Of a stretch of DNA of 64,000 bases, positions 26,630 to 34,703 are shown piece after piece; within the stretch, counting starts at the first letter, position 1; the number at the start of each line of letters is the position of its first letter. A model generated the notes under the pieces. The model was not told where the DNA came from and did no database searches. It saw nothing but the letters and a program-made list of their open reading frames with translations. Source of the stretch: Bacteroides helcogenes P 36-108 (GTDB taxonomy: Bacteria; Bacteroidota; Bacteroidia; Bacteroidales; Bacteroidaceae); NCBI RefSeq assembly GCF_000186225.1, contig NC_014933.1:930001-994000 (forward strand), written 5' to 3'. The position numbers and the translations under genes are program-made.

Positions 26630-26929
26630 TTATTCTGCCTTTTTTACTTTGATCGTGTCGTTCAGTACACTATATGTGGCGGTTCTTTGGTGTGTGGAGT
26701 CGTCGCGGATGCTGGTAACATCGCCTTGTGTTGTGAAATACACATAGCTGGAAGACCATGTATCATAAAAGCGGTACACTTTACATCCGTTATGCTCAAA
26801 GAGATAGTGAACAGTATAGTCTTTGTTATTTTGGGCTTGTCTCACGGTCACAGAACGTTCTGCAAAGCACGAACTGAGAACAGGTAATAGTACGGACAAC
26901 AGTATCAAAATTCTAATGAGCTTTTTCAT
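26630..26929 (-). CDS. DUF4884 small lipoprotein
   Basis: 99 residues. Lipoprotein signal peptide with lipobox LSSC (Cys about residue 21), then a short domain with GCKVYRFYDTWSSSYVYFTTQGDV, which fits the Bacteroides DUF4884 family of unknown function. The ATG at 26929 is chosen; the longer frame has no signal-peptide logic. A TAAATTTG box (26959-26966) lies 30 bp upstream. Confidence 0.85.
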   Translation of the reverse strand: MKKLIRILILLSVLLPVLSSCFAERSVTVRQAQNNKDYTVHYLFEHNGCKVYRFYDTWSSSYVYFTTQGDVTSIRDDSTHQRTATYSVLNDTIKVKKAE

Positions 26930-26958
26930 GGCGTTTTTTTTAATGGATGTATTGAACA

Positions 26959-26966
26959 CAAATTTA
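26959..26966 (-). promoter_or_regulatory. Promoter -7 box for DUF4884 gene
   Basis: Minus-strand TAAATTTG, leader about 22 nt. Confidence 0.5.
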
Positions 26967-27116
26967 TCGTTTTTTGTTATACTTGATGGCTGCACAGCAT
27001 TAAAATATATTAAGAAGTTCTTTTTGGACTTACGTCCGGAGGTGCTGATAGATAATTCTTATCGGGCGATAGATAAATCCGATGGAAAGGATTACACTTA
27101 TGTCGAACTTAATTCG

Positions 27117-27124
27117 TAATTTTG
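27117..27124 (+). promoter_or_regulatory. Promoter -7 box for rubrerythrin
   Basis: TAATTTTG about 72 bp before the ATG at 27197. Confidence 0.55.
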
Positions 27125-27196
27125 TCATATCAAATAAGGAACAAGACAGACAGTATCGTCTTATACGTAATTATATTAACTGATAAAAAAAGAATT

Positions 27197-27775
27197 ATGG
27201 CTAAAAGTATCAAGGGAACTCAGACAGAAAAGAATCTGCTGACTTCATTCGCTGGTGAATCACAAGCTCGTATGCGTTACACTTACTTTGCAAGCGTAGC
27301 CAAGAAAGAAGGTTATGAACAAATTGCCGCTATCTTCACCGAAACGGCCGATCAGGAAAAAGAACATGCAAAGCGTATGTTCAAGTGTCTCGAAGGCGGT
27401 CCGGTGGAAATCACCGCTACTTATCCTGCCGGTATCATAGGCACTACGCTTGAGAATCTTCAGGCTGCGGCCGAAGGCGAGCACGAAGAATGGTCATTGG
27501 ATTATCCTCACTTTGCAGATGTGGCCGAACAGGAAGGTTTCCAGGCTATCGCTGCCATGTATCGCAACATTGCCATCGCCGAAAAGGGACATGAAGAACG
27601 CTATCGTGCTTTCGTAAAGAATATTGAGACGGCCAGCGTATTTGCCAAAGAAGGTGAAGTGGTATGGCAATGCCGTAACTGCGGATTCATCTATACAGGC
27701 AAGGAAGCTCCCCAGGTTTGTCCGGCTTGTCTCCATCCGCAAGCTTACTTCGAGGTGAAGAAAGAAAACTATTAA
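27197..27775 (+). CDS. rbr: Rubrerythrin
   Basis: 192 residues. The N-terminal four-helix diiron domain has the E(x)nEH ligand pattern (FAGESQARMRYTYFA; ETADQEKEHAKRMF; the AAEGEHEEW and AIAEKGHEERY segments). The C-terminal rubredoxin-like domain has CRNCG and CPACLH. It reduces hydrogen peroxide with electrons passed through the rubredoxin iron, the classic anaerobe peroxide defence. Start is the ATG at 27197 after an AAAAAAAGAA run. It is a single gene ended by a strong terminator. Confidence 0.97.
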   Translation: MAKSIKGTQTEKNLLTSFAGESQARMRYTYFASVAKKEGYEQIAAIFTETADQEKEHAKRMFKCLEGGPVEITATYPAGIIGTTLENLQAAAEGEHEEWSLDYPHFADVAEQEGFQAIAAMYRNIAIAEKGHEERYRAFVKNIETASVFAKEGEVVWQCRNCGFIYTGKEAPQVCPACLHPQAYFEVKKENY

Positions 27776-27838
27776 GATATTGCCATGCCGGAAAAGGAGG
27801 TTATTCACGGATGTTACCTCTTTTATCCACTATAAAAT

Positions 27839-27878
27839 AAAAGTTCCACTCTTAATGAAAAAGGGTGGAACTTTTTTT
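27839..27878 (+). terminator. Intrinsic terminator of rubrerythrin gene
   Basis: AAGTTCCAC (27841-27849) pairs with GTGGAACTT (27865-27873), extended by A-T pairs, followed by a run of seven T. Also faces the leftward cupin gene that ends at 27908. Confidence 0.88.
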
Positions 27879-27907
27879 CGTATTGCTTTGCCGGATGATG
27901 TATCTTA

Positions 27908-28264
27908 TCACTCCATTACTATGCCATCCGTCATCGTGAATCCTTCCAGCGAACCGGCTTTCACCTGAATGCAGATGAAGCTTATCGCACTGTCCGCAGC
28001 GGCAGACAACTGACGTTTCGCCGCAGGAGCCAAGCGGAGCCAATCACCGGCTTGCAGTTCCACTGTCTCACCGTCTATCACCATTGTACCGCGTCCCGAT
28101 AATACGGCGTAAATTTCTTCGTTCAGCTTGTGGGCATGGATAAAAGGTACTCCTGTGCCTGCCGGGAGATTGTTGATGGATACTTCTGCGCCGGTCAGTC
28201 CTAATGAATCGTGCAATTCAACGCGTGCTTCGGGAGCAACGCTTACTTTCTGATAGTTCTTCAT
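27908..28264 (-). CDS. Small cupin-domain protein
   Basis: 118 residues, one cupin barrel. Motif 1 is GVPFIHAHKLNEEIYAVLSGRG with His43, His45 and Glu49 as likely metal ligands; motif 2 is LQAGDWLRLAPAAKRQLSAA, where the usual histidine is replaced. Enzyme activity cannot be predicted; small-molecule binding or isomerase-type functions are both possible. The start is the ATG at 28264, supported by the promoter at 28316-28346. Confidence 0.9.
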   Translation of the reverse strand: MKNYQKVSVAPEARVELHDSLGLTGAEVSINNLPAGTGVPFIHAHKLNEEIYAVLSGRGTMVIDGETVELQAGDWLRLAPAAKRQLSAAADSAISFICIQVKAGSLEGFTMTDGIVME

Positions 28265-28315
28265 AATTACTTTTGTTTTTAGGATTATTACTCTTATTAT
28301 CATTGTTTATGGTGG

Positions 28316-28346
28316 CAAAGTTAGGCCCATTCTCCACCTTACGCAA
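28316..28346 (-). promoter_or_regulatory. Bacteroides promoter for cupin gene
   Basis: Minus-strand TTG (28344-28346) and TAACTTTG (28316-28323) with 20 bp between. Confidence 0.7.
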
Positions 28347-28456
28347 GAAGGTACTTCCGGCTTCGTTAGTTACCTCCACGTTACGATTGCTGATAACTAA
28401 CTCTTTAAAAACAGAACTTTAACGAGAGTTAACCATACAAACATACCATTAATCCC

Positions 28457-28464
28457 TATCTTTG
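28457..28464 (+). promoter_or_regulatory. Promoter -7 box for GH16 gene
   Basis: TATCTTTG 41 bp upstream of the ATG at 28506. Confidence 0.6.
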
Positions 28465-28505
28465 TCACACTAACTTCTTTTGTTTAACTAAGAATTTAAG
28501 GATAT

Positions 28506-29291
28506 ATGAAAAGAAACTGTCAATCTATTGTTTTCTTTGTATTGGTTGTGGTGCTTTATGGCTGTGGAACAACCCATAAAGGCTCACTTGTATGGAAAGA
28601 AACTTTTAGCGGCAGGCAGCTCGACAGTAGCAGGTGGAGCAGAATTCCCAGAGGGAATGCCGACTGGTGCAACTATATGTCGATGGATGACTCCTGTTTT
28701 GACATGCGTAAAGGCAAACTTGTTTTGAAGGGTATTCGTAACCGACATCTGCCCAATGACACCGCCCCTTACCTCACCGGGGGAGTCTATACCAAGCATA
28801 AAGTTACTTTCGGTCCGGGGCGTGTCGAGATCCGGGCAAAATTAGGTGAAGCAGGCGGTTGCTGGCCCGCTTTCTGGATGCTTCCCGATAAAGCCAAGTG
28901 GCCCAATGGAGGAGAGATAGACATCATGGAGCACCTCAACTTCGACAGTATCGCTTATCAGACGGTGCATAGCCACTATACTTATGTTCTTAAGAAAGAT
29001 ACCCATCCTGCGCATTATTCCACGGGCATCATTAAGCGCAATGCCTATAATGTGTATGCCGTAGAGATTAGTGCGGACAGTCTTGCTTTCTTTATCAATG
29101 ACCGCCACACGTTTACCTATCCGCGCATACCCAAGGCACAGTCCGAAGGCCAGTATCCGTTTGTTGACGAACCTTTCTATCTCTTGCTTGATATGCAGCT
29201 TGGAGGCAATTGGGTAGGGAAAGTCAATCCGGATGACCTGCCGGTGCAGATGGAGATTGACTGGGTGAAGTATTACCGGAAGAAAGAGTAG
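28506..29291 (+). CDS. GH16-family beta-glucanase lipoprotein
   Basis: 261 residues. A lipoprotein signal (LYGC, Cys20) is followed by a jelly-roll glycoside hydrolase family 16 domain. The catalytic motif is EIDIME at 137-142 (Glu137 nucleophile, Glu142 acid/base). GGVYTKHKVTFGPGRVEIRAKL and the closing PVQMEIDWVKYYRK are standard. It is expected to cut beta-1,3 or mixed-linkage glucans at the cell surface or in the periplasm. No SusC/SusD pair is next to it, so it is not part of a polysaccharide utilisation locus in this window. Confidence 0.94.
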   Translation: MKRNCQSIVFFVLVVVLYGCGTTHKGSLVWKETFSGRQLDSSRWSRIPRGNADWCNYMSMDDSCFDMRKGKLVLKGIRNRHLPNDTAPYLTGGVYTKHKVTFGPGRVEIRAKLGEAGGCWPAFWMLPDKAKWPNGGEIDIMEHLNFDSIAYQTVHSHYTYVLKKDTHPAHYSTGIIKRNAYNVYAVEISADSLAFFINDRHTFTYPRIPKAQSEGQYPFVDEPFYLLLDMQLGGNWVGKVNPDDLPVQMEIDWVKYYRKKE

Positions 29292-29443
29292 GAGAGATCT
29301 CTATTTGTATTGTATTTCCCAAATACATTGTGCTTTTCTTCATCAATCCGGCCAAAATAAATCGTTATACTGAAATCCGGTTTCAGCAAACTCAGTGCGA
29401 TATTCTCTTGCGGATGCTTGTTTCTGATGCAGGGATAAACGAC

Positions 29444-29483
29444 AAAAGCTCTTGCCTGCAAGACTTGCAGGACAAGAGCTTTT
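29444..29483. terminator. Bidirectional terminator between GH16 gene and pilus operon
   Basis: AAAAGCTCTTG (29444-29454) pairs with 29473-29483 and the inner CCTGCAAG (29455-29462) with 29464-29471, one bulged A. Flanking A and T runs make it usable in both directions: it ends the leftward pilus operon and the rightward glucanase gene. Confidence 0.85.
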
Positions 29484-29517
29484 ACTGAATACGAAACTGA
29501 TTAAGAAGTTATTGTTG

Positions 29518-32500
29518 TTATTGTTCGCCTTTCTGAATGTCGCGCACGCAGCGGACTCTTAGAGAGTAGTGGTTCTGACCATTATCAGAATCAATCGTAT
29601 TGCTTTCATAATTGCTATGGCTCAATCCGATATTGCTACTATTGTAGTAGAGGAAGTGGTGGTCGTTTCCGGCATAAAAAGATTTGTTGGGTACATCTGT
29701 GGGATTTGAATAAACCAATCCCGTTGTCATGTCCGTATATGCCCAACTGAATTTAGTGCAGCACATGATAGGAGTATTTGTTGATGCTGTCTGATTGAGC
29801 CCGTCACCGATTATCATTTCTATAATGGCAAGCTCCAGCAGATTAGGTACGCGCCATTTTCCGGCGGCATCATAGCTTGTGCCTGTTTCAGAGTAAGTGC
29901 TACATGGCGATGTGCTATTATCCAAGCCTTTCATTGTTACATCTCCTGTTGCATTGGCTTGGGCCACTTTGAGCCCGTAGAGTGGCAGACGGTCACTGGT
30001 GTCCCATTCGGTCATAGGAATCAATTCACCGTTGGCAATGGGGGTGCGCAGAACACTTGTCTTGTAGTAGTCGAAAACAACAGTGCGACTGCTCTTATCG
30101 AAAGTATAATAGGTTTGTGGCACAGTGTTATACTCACTTCCCAATGTGCGTACACAAGGGTTATATGTAGCTTCAGAGTTTCCACCGCTTGACGCTATTT
30201 CTTCAGTCCATGTCATTATGTTATTGGTACTCGAAGAGTGGTGGATTTTCTTGCCATTACGATAATCTGCGCTTGATGGATTACTTCCGGGGTCATTTGA
30301 CGTCGGAGTCATATCTCCTCTATAAATGGGAGAGCGCAGTGCTTGTCCGGAGAGGGACATAGAGATGAGTTGACTCTTTGCGGGGCGATACCAGCGGATT
30401 TCATTCTGTTCGATTGTTCCGTTGGCATTCAGGTCGCGGTTGCGCTGCAATGCGGCATAGTGTCCGGCAGCAGTACTTATTGTGAGTTGTTTCACGTTGC
30501 TATTTAGAGTAGTCTGATTTAAAAAGCTGTTCCATTGACTTGCAACGGCATGGTGTGTAGTGCCATTCAGGTCATTGTATGTATTCGTCCATCCATCGGT
30601 AGAGCTCCCTTGACCGGTAGTTCCACGTGCCAATATCCCTGTTTCATCCAAGTGTTCCACTCCCAATGCCGAAGTGGTTTTGTTTACGTCATAGTACGTC
30701 TGAATGGACTTCTGTGTAATCATCACCTGCGAGATGCTGTAATGGCTGTTTCCGTCGTTGCTGTCATAGGGCAGGTTAAACAGGCGCAGTTCGCGGTTGG
30801 ACATATCGATGTATTTCTTCCAACTGATGTTGGGGTCGCTGCTGTCCACGGGTTGACCGTTGTATTGCATACCTGTGCATACAGACTTGTCCGTAGGGCC
30901 GTATCCAGCCATAAAGAAGTCATTATAATAAGCATCACGCAGTCTGTCTTGCGGATAGTTCTCATCGATGAAGGCTGTGAAATATATTTTTCCACCTGTT
31001 TCGTATTTCGCCCGTTCCGTAGGATTGTTTTTCAGCATGTAGATGAAGTCCACCAACTTGGCTCCCGCAATCATTTTTCCTTTTGCTTCGGCATAGGTCT
31101 GCATGGTGGTGGGGGTTGCCACAGGGTTTACGGCAAACTGTATCCACGAGTAGTCCGGTGCGCCGTCTGTATAGGGAGTGGAGGCAAGCATACATTTGGA
31201 TGGACTGGTATAGAAATCCTCCTCTTGGGGTATCTCTATATTTATCAGCATGTTTCCAAAGTGTGCGTCCATATCTCCAAAGGCAAGATAGGTGTCTTTC
31301 ACCACGCCTTCTGCGCTGGGTTGGCTTTCTTCATTCTTCACTGCTTCTACGGCAATGTTCTTTGCATTCTTCACCGTCACGTTGTAAGTGTAACTACAAT
31401 TGCGTTCGGTAAAGAAGTTATCGGTGTTGCCCGGTGTGGCGGAGTTTCCAAAGTCGCCTAAATGTACAATGTATTCCACATTGGCATAGCGGGACACCAT
31501 GCCGTTGTGAGCAGTGTTTGTACCATCTTTCAATGCTTGTTCCAACTCAAAGTTACTCAACTTATAGATACCCTTTATCACTACATAAGTGGAGTAGGGA
31601 TGAGCATATTCAAAAGCTCCGTTTCCATCTGCTTTCTTGTCACGCTGTGCGTAGTTGTCAGGGTAAGTGATTCCTGTAGTCTTGAGTGCCGTCTTGCGGT
31701 TCTCCAGTATGTAGAACTCAAAGGTGGAAGTCAGCTTTTTGTTGCTATCCCACGACTTGTTGAAGTATTCGTCTTCCACGGAGTTGAAGTAATCATTCCC
31801 ATCGGTGCAACTGACTGCATCCCATGGAGTGGCATAAGGCTCAAGCGTGTTTATGAGGTTATCTGCGATAGTGGCATTTTGTTCCCGGTTTATCAGGTAA
31901 GACTTCTTGGGCAGATTGAAAATCTGATAGGAGGTAGGAGTGAACTCCGCACCTGTGGGAGTATTGTCTGCCAGAGTGATGCTGAATATGACTTTGGCAT
32001 CCACATGGTTCAGGATGACTGTGTTGTTGGTATTGCTGGGATTTTTCAGATATCCACTCATCAGCAAGTGTCCCTGTGGGCGGCTATAGTTTTCTTCACC
32101 GTCAGCGTACGAGGCATAGATATCTTTTAGCTGTGTAAGAGTGGTTACATCGTCCATCTGATTCTTCAAATCAGAGGCGTTGAATGTGTTTTCGCTGAAC
32201 TCGGCATTTGCCACTACATAGACACTTTGGCTGGTCATGACAGAATTATCCAAAGTACCGCTGTATGATGTTTGCGCGGAGGGTAGCTTCACGTATTTCT
32301 TGGAACTGATGGTTCCATCTCCCTCTACGATAAAGAAGTAAAGGCTGTAAATGCTGTTTTCCTGTGTGGCGCTGAGTGAGCGTGTAGAGGTGATTTCAGT
32401 CATGTTGGGCACGCGGATGCTTATTTGGGTCATGCTGCCACCGTCAAGGCTGTCAAGAAGCTCTCTTTGACATGAGGCAAGGCAGAGGGTGGCAAAAAAC

Positions 32501-32538
32501 ATGCAAAGAATACGGATCGTTATTTTAGTTTTCATCAT
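29518..32538 (-). CDS. DUF4906 pilus tip-like lipoprotein
   Basis: 1006 residues. Lipobox LASC (Cys23), then a fimbrillin-type N-terminal part (about 36-400: TQISIRVPNMTEITSTRSLSA; SLYFFIVEGDGT; VYVVANAEF; LNHVDAKVIFSITL). A DUF4906-like C-terminal half ends AAGKWRVPNLLELAIIEMI and HYSLRVRCVRD. Arg53 in STRSL fits the protease-maturation site of type V pilins. Being the last and largest gene of the operon, it is most likely the distal tip adhesin or accessory protein. It lies 29 bp after the minor fimbrillin gene and is followed by the operon terminator. Confidence 0.87.
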   Translation of the reverse strand: MMKTKITIRILCMFFATLCLASCQRELLDSLDGGSMTQISIRVPNMTEITSTRSLSATQENSIYSLYFFIVEGDGTISSKKYVKLPSAQTSYSGTLDNSVMTSQSVYVVANAEFSENTFNASDLKNQMDDVTTLTQLKDIYASYADGEENYSRPQGHLLMSGYLKNPSNTNNTVILNHVDAKVIFSITLADNTPTGAEFTPTSYQIFNLPKKSYLINREQNATIADNLINTLEPYATPWDAVSCTDGNDYFNSVEDEYFNKSWDSNKKLTSTFEFYILENRKTALKTTGITYPDNYAQRDKKADGNGAFEYAHPYSTYVVIKGIYKLSNFELEQALKDGTNTAHNGMVSRYANVEYIVHLGDFGNSATPGNTDNFFTERNCSYTYNVTVKNAKNIAVEAVKNEESQPSAEGVVKDTYLAFGDMDAHFGNMLINIEIPQEEDFYTSPSKCMLASTPYTDGAPDYSWIQFAVNPVATPTTMQTYAEAKGKMIAGAKLVDFIYMLKNNPTERAKYETGGKIYFTAFIDENYPQDRLRDAYYNDFFMAGYGPTDKSVCTGMQYNGQPVDSSDPNISWKKYIDMSNRELRLFNLPYDSNDGNSHYSISQVMITQKSIQTYYDVNKTTSALGVEHLDETGILARGTTGQGSSTDGWTNTYNDLNGTTHHAVASQWNSFLNQTTLNSNVKQLTISTAAGHYAALQRNRDLNANGTIEQNEIRWYRPAKSQLISMSLSGQALRSPIYRGDMTPTSNDPGSNPSSADYRNGKKIHHSSSTNNIMTWTEEIASSGGNSEATYNPCVRTLGSEYNTVPQTYYTFDKSSRTVVFDYYKTSVLRTPIANGELIPMTEWDTSDRLPLYGLKVAQANATGDVTMKGLDNSTSPCSTYSETGTSYDAAGKWRVPNLLELAIIEMIIGDGLNQTASTNTPIMCCTKFSWAYTDMTTGLVYSNPTDVPNKSFYAGNDHHFLYYNSSNIGLSHSNYESNTIDSDNGQNHYSLRVRCVRDIQKGEQ

Positions 32539-32567
32539 TGTCTGTATGGAGTTTCACATAAATGTCT

Positions 32568-33680
32568 TTATTCAAATGTGGGTACATCTTCTGTCTTTTG
32601 GATCCATTGGGTTTCCACTTGTACGATGATACTGTAAGTTTCGGATGTGTTGCTTGGCGGTGTTACAGTAGCCGTAATTTCCAATTTTCCATTTCGCACC
32701 AAGTAGGGAAGGTCTTTCAATACTCCCTTTTGGAAGTGGTCAGTACCCATGGTATATTCGTAAAATAGGTTGAGTTTGCTGGAGGAACCTTGATAGCCGG
32801 TGGTGTGGTCATCCAGTGTGCTTCCATCTTGTGTTCCTCCTTTTCCATACGGATTTTCGTGTACGTAGAAATTGGCGATTTCCTGTTCGGCGGTTGTGAT
32901 GTCCACATAGTCGGCAGGGGTATATACCGCTGAATTATTATAGTCGGAAGCATCGTAAGAGGGGAGCTTCACCTTTCCGGTTGTTTCGCTGCCGGTTTTC
33001 GGTTCGTATTGCGGGAAGAAATATTCATTGGTGGGATTGTTACCGATACGGGCATAGACCAATTTCAGTGTAGCCCCGGTAGTCAGTGGTGCATTCAGCT
33101 TCATCTTCAGCGTTACTTGCGCCACAGCTATTGTCAGTGTGGTGTAAACATATTGCCCGTTCATCCGGTTGATGCTCTGCTCTGTCATGGCAGTCATGGG
33201 CAATAAGTCTGCTGCCGTATATGTTAGGGTTCCCTTATATTCAAATTGATGAATGACGATGTCTTTCAACTCATCTTCGGTATAGGTTGCTGTGGCTCCG
33301 TCGTCAAAGTTGTAGGCTGCCCCGGTGGAGTGGAGCCGGAAGTCTGCCATATCGTCGTTGGCAAAGAAGTAGAAGCGTTTGGCTCCGCTGCTTATTTGGA
33401 TGGTGTTCTCGTCATTGTTCTCGTTTGTGAAGTCAGTCCACATTTTCTGTTTCTCGAACTCATAGGTGTTGTCCGTCTTTTTGTTGAACACCAGTACACG
33501 GAGTTTCTTTACGGTTCCCTCGGTGTCTGTATAGCTTCGGGTGGTGCTGCTTCCCAAGTGGATGGCTACATTCACCAAGTCGGTGTTTTGTATAGAAGGA
33601 TTTTCCTCCTGCTGCGTGCAGCCTGTGAGGGCTGCGCACAGCAGGAAGAAAAGAGATGTGATAGTATTCAGCTTACGCAT
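32568..33680 (-). CDS. Fimbrillin-like minor pilus subunit
   Basis: 370 residues. Lipobox LTGC (Cys21), a short linker, then fimbrillin-type strands: VNVAIHLGSSTTRSYTDTEG, VKKLRVLVFNK, KRFYFFANDDM, and an internal YVYTTLTIAVAQVTLKMKLNAPL segment. Arg48 in TTRSY fits the Arg/Lys protease site that frees the groove for strand exchange in type V pili. C-terminal strand: YSIIVQVETQWIQKTED. Probably an accessory (FimC/FimD or Mfa3/4-like) subunit. It sits between the anchor and tip genes. Confidence 0.85.
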   Translation of the reverse strand: MRKLNTITSLFFLLCAALTGCTQQEENPSIQNTDLVNVAIHLGSSTTRSYTDTEGTVKKLRVLVFNKKTDNTYEFEKQKMWTDFTNENNDENTIQISSGAKRFYFFANDDMADFRLHSTGAAYNFDDGATATYTEDELKDIVIHQFEYKGTLTYTAADLLPMTAMTEQSINRMNGQYVYTTLTIAVAQVTLKMKLNAPLTTGATLKLVYARIGNNPTNEYFFPQYEPKTGSETTGKVKLPSYDASDYNNSAVYTPADYVDITTAEQEIANFYVHENPYGKGGTQDGSTLDDHTTGYQGSSSKLNLFYEYTMGTDHFQKGVLKDLPYLVRNGKLEITATVTPPSNTSETYSIIVQVETQWIQKTEDVPTFE

Positions 33681-33704
33681 ATATACTTTTTTCTTTAGTT
33701 TGGT

Positions 33705-34685
33705 TTATTGATAGTCCATGTCATCCATGCGGATGGTCCATCCGTTGATGATGATTTGTACCTTGATCCAACGATAGTCGGGATCGAGGAAGAAGATGAA
33801 CGAATATTCGTCCTGACGGTCCAGATACTCTTGTGCGGAGATGGGTTTGCCTTCCATGCCGGTATAGAGCAGATAGTCCACAAGAGGGATGTCAATGACA
33901 GTGGTCAGCGACTCGTTGTTCACTATCTTCAGCCGGGCTTTGCTGTCTGCCATCAGGCGTGAGAGGCTGAACTGTCCGTAAGCGATGTTTCCGGTTCCCG
34001 TGGCATCTGTCACTGCATAGTTGCCCGTGAGGTAAGGATTATACACAGTGTTGCTTCCTTGGGTGATGAGTGAGTTGTCCCATGCGAATGCGGTGTTGTC
34101 GTCTTCTATCGTCATGGTGAACTTGCTTGCGTCCATTTCTCCGCCTTCCACTTGCTGAAGCATTACTTTCAGGGTGTTGGTGTCTTTCACCAGTGAGATG
34201 AGGTGCTCCTGATACCCTCCGGTGACGGTGAACGAACGGCTGAGGCCGTGCCACAGCGGGTGCAGTTCCGTTGCAGAGGTTTCTCTGCTGCCGGTCATTG
34301 CCACTTGCAGGTCGGCAGGTGTGGACTTGCCCGTTTGCAGGTCGGTGGCCTTGAAGGACTCACCGTCGAGTCCTCCGTAGGCAACCAATGTATATTTTCC
34401 CGGCTTCACTTGCAGGGACATGTAGTAGTCAGAGGTCTTCAGGGCGGCTCCTTCTTCGGTGAGCGAGGTCACATAGTGATTGTCGCTGTCGAATACGTAG
34501 AGCGTCACCCGGTTCACTTCGTTGGCAAAGGCATCTGCCCACTTCATGTTATAGTCATATTTAAAACGGATATGGCATCCTACAGGACAGCCATCCCGGT
34601 CATCAAAGACTGTAGAACAGGATGTGAATAGACACACAGCCACCAGTAGCAGCCAAGTAAATTGTTTCCGTTTTAAGAAATTCAT
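33705..34685 (-). CDS. FimB/Mfa2-family pilus anchor lipoprotein
   Basis: 326 residues. Lipobox FTSC (Cys23), then the Mfa2/FimB signature DDRDGCPVGCHIRFKYDYNMKWADAF and VNRVTLYVFDSDNHYV, PGKYTLVAYGG, ending YRWIKVQIIINGWTIRMDD. In this family the lipid is retained and the protein fixes the pilus base in the outer membrane and sets its length. In agreement, no TR/TK maturation motif follows the lipid cysteine, in contrast to the three other subunits of the operon. Confidence 0.93.
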   Translation of the reverse strand: MNFLKRKQFTWLLLVAVCLFTSCSTVFDDRDGCPVGCHIRFKYDYNMKWADAFANEVNRVTLYVFDSDNHYVTSLTEEGAALKTSDYYMSLQVKPGKYTLVAYGGLDGESFKATDLQTGKSTPADLQVAMTGSRETSATELHPLWHGLSRSFTVTGGYQEHLISLVKDTNTLKVMLQQVEGGEMDASKFTMTIEDDNTAFAWDNSLITQGSNTVYNPYLTGNYAVTDATGTGNIAYGQFSLSRLMADSKARLKIVNNESLTTVIDIPLVDYLLYTGMEGKPISAQEYLDRQDEYSFIFFLDPDYRWIKVQIIINGWTIRMDDMDYQ

Positions 34686-34703
34686 ATCTCAGTATTTACA
34701 AAA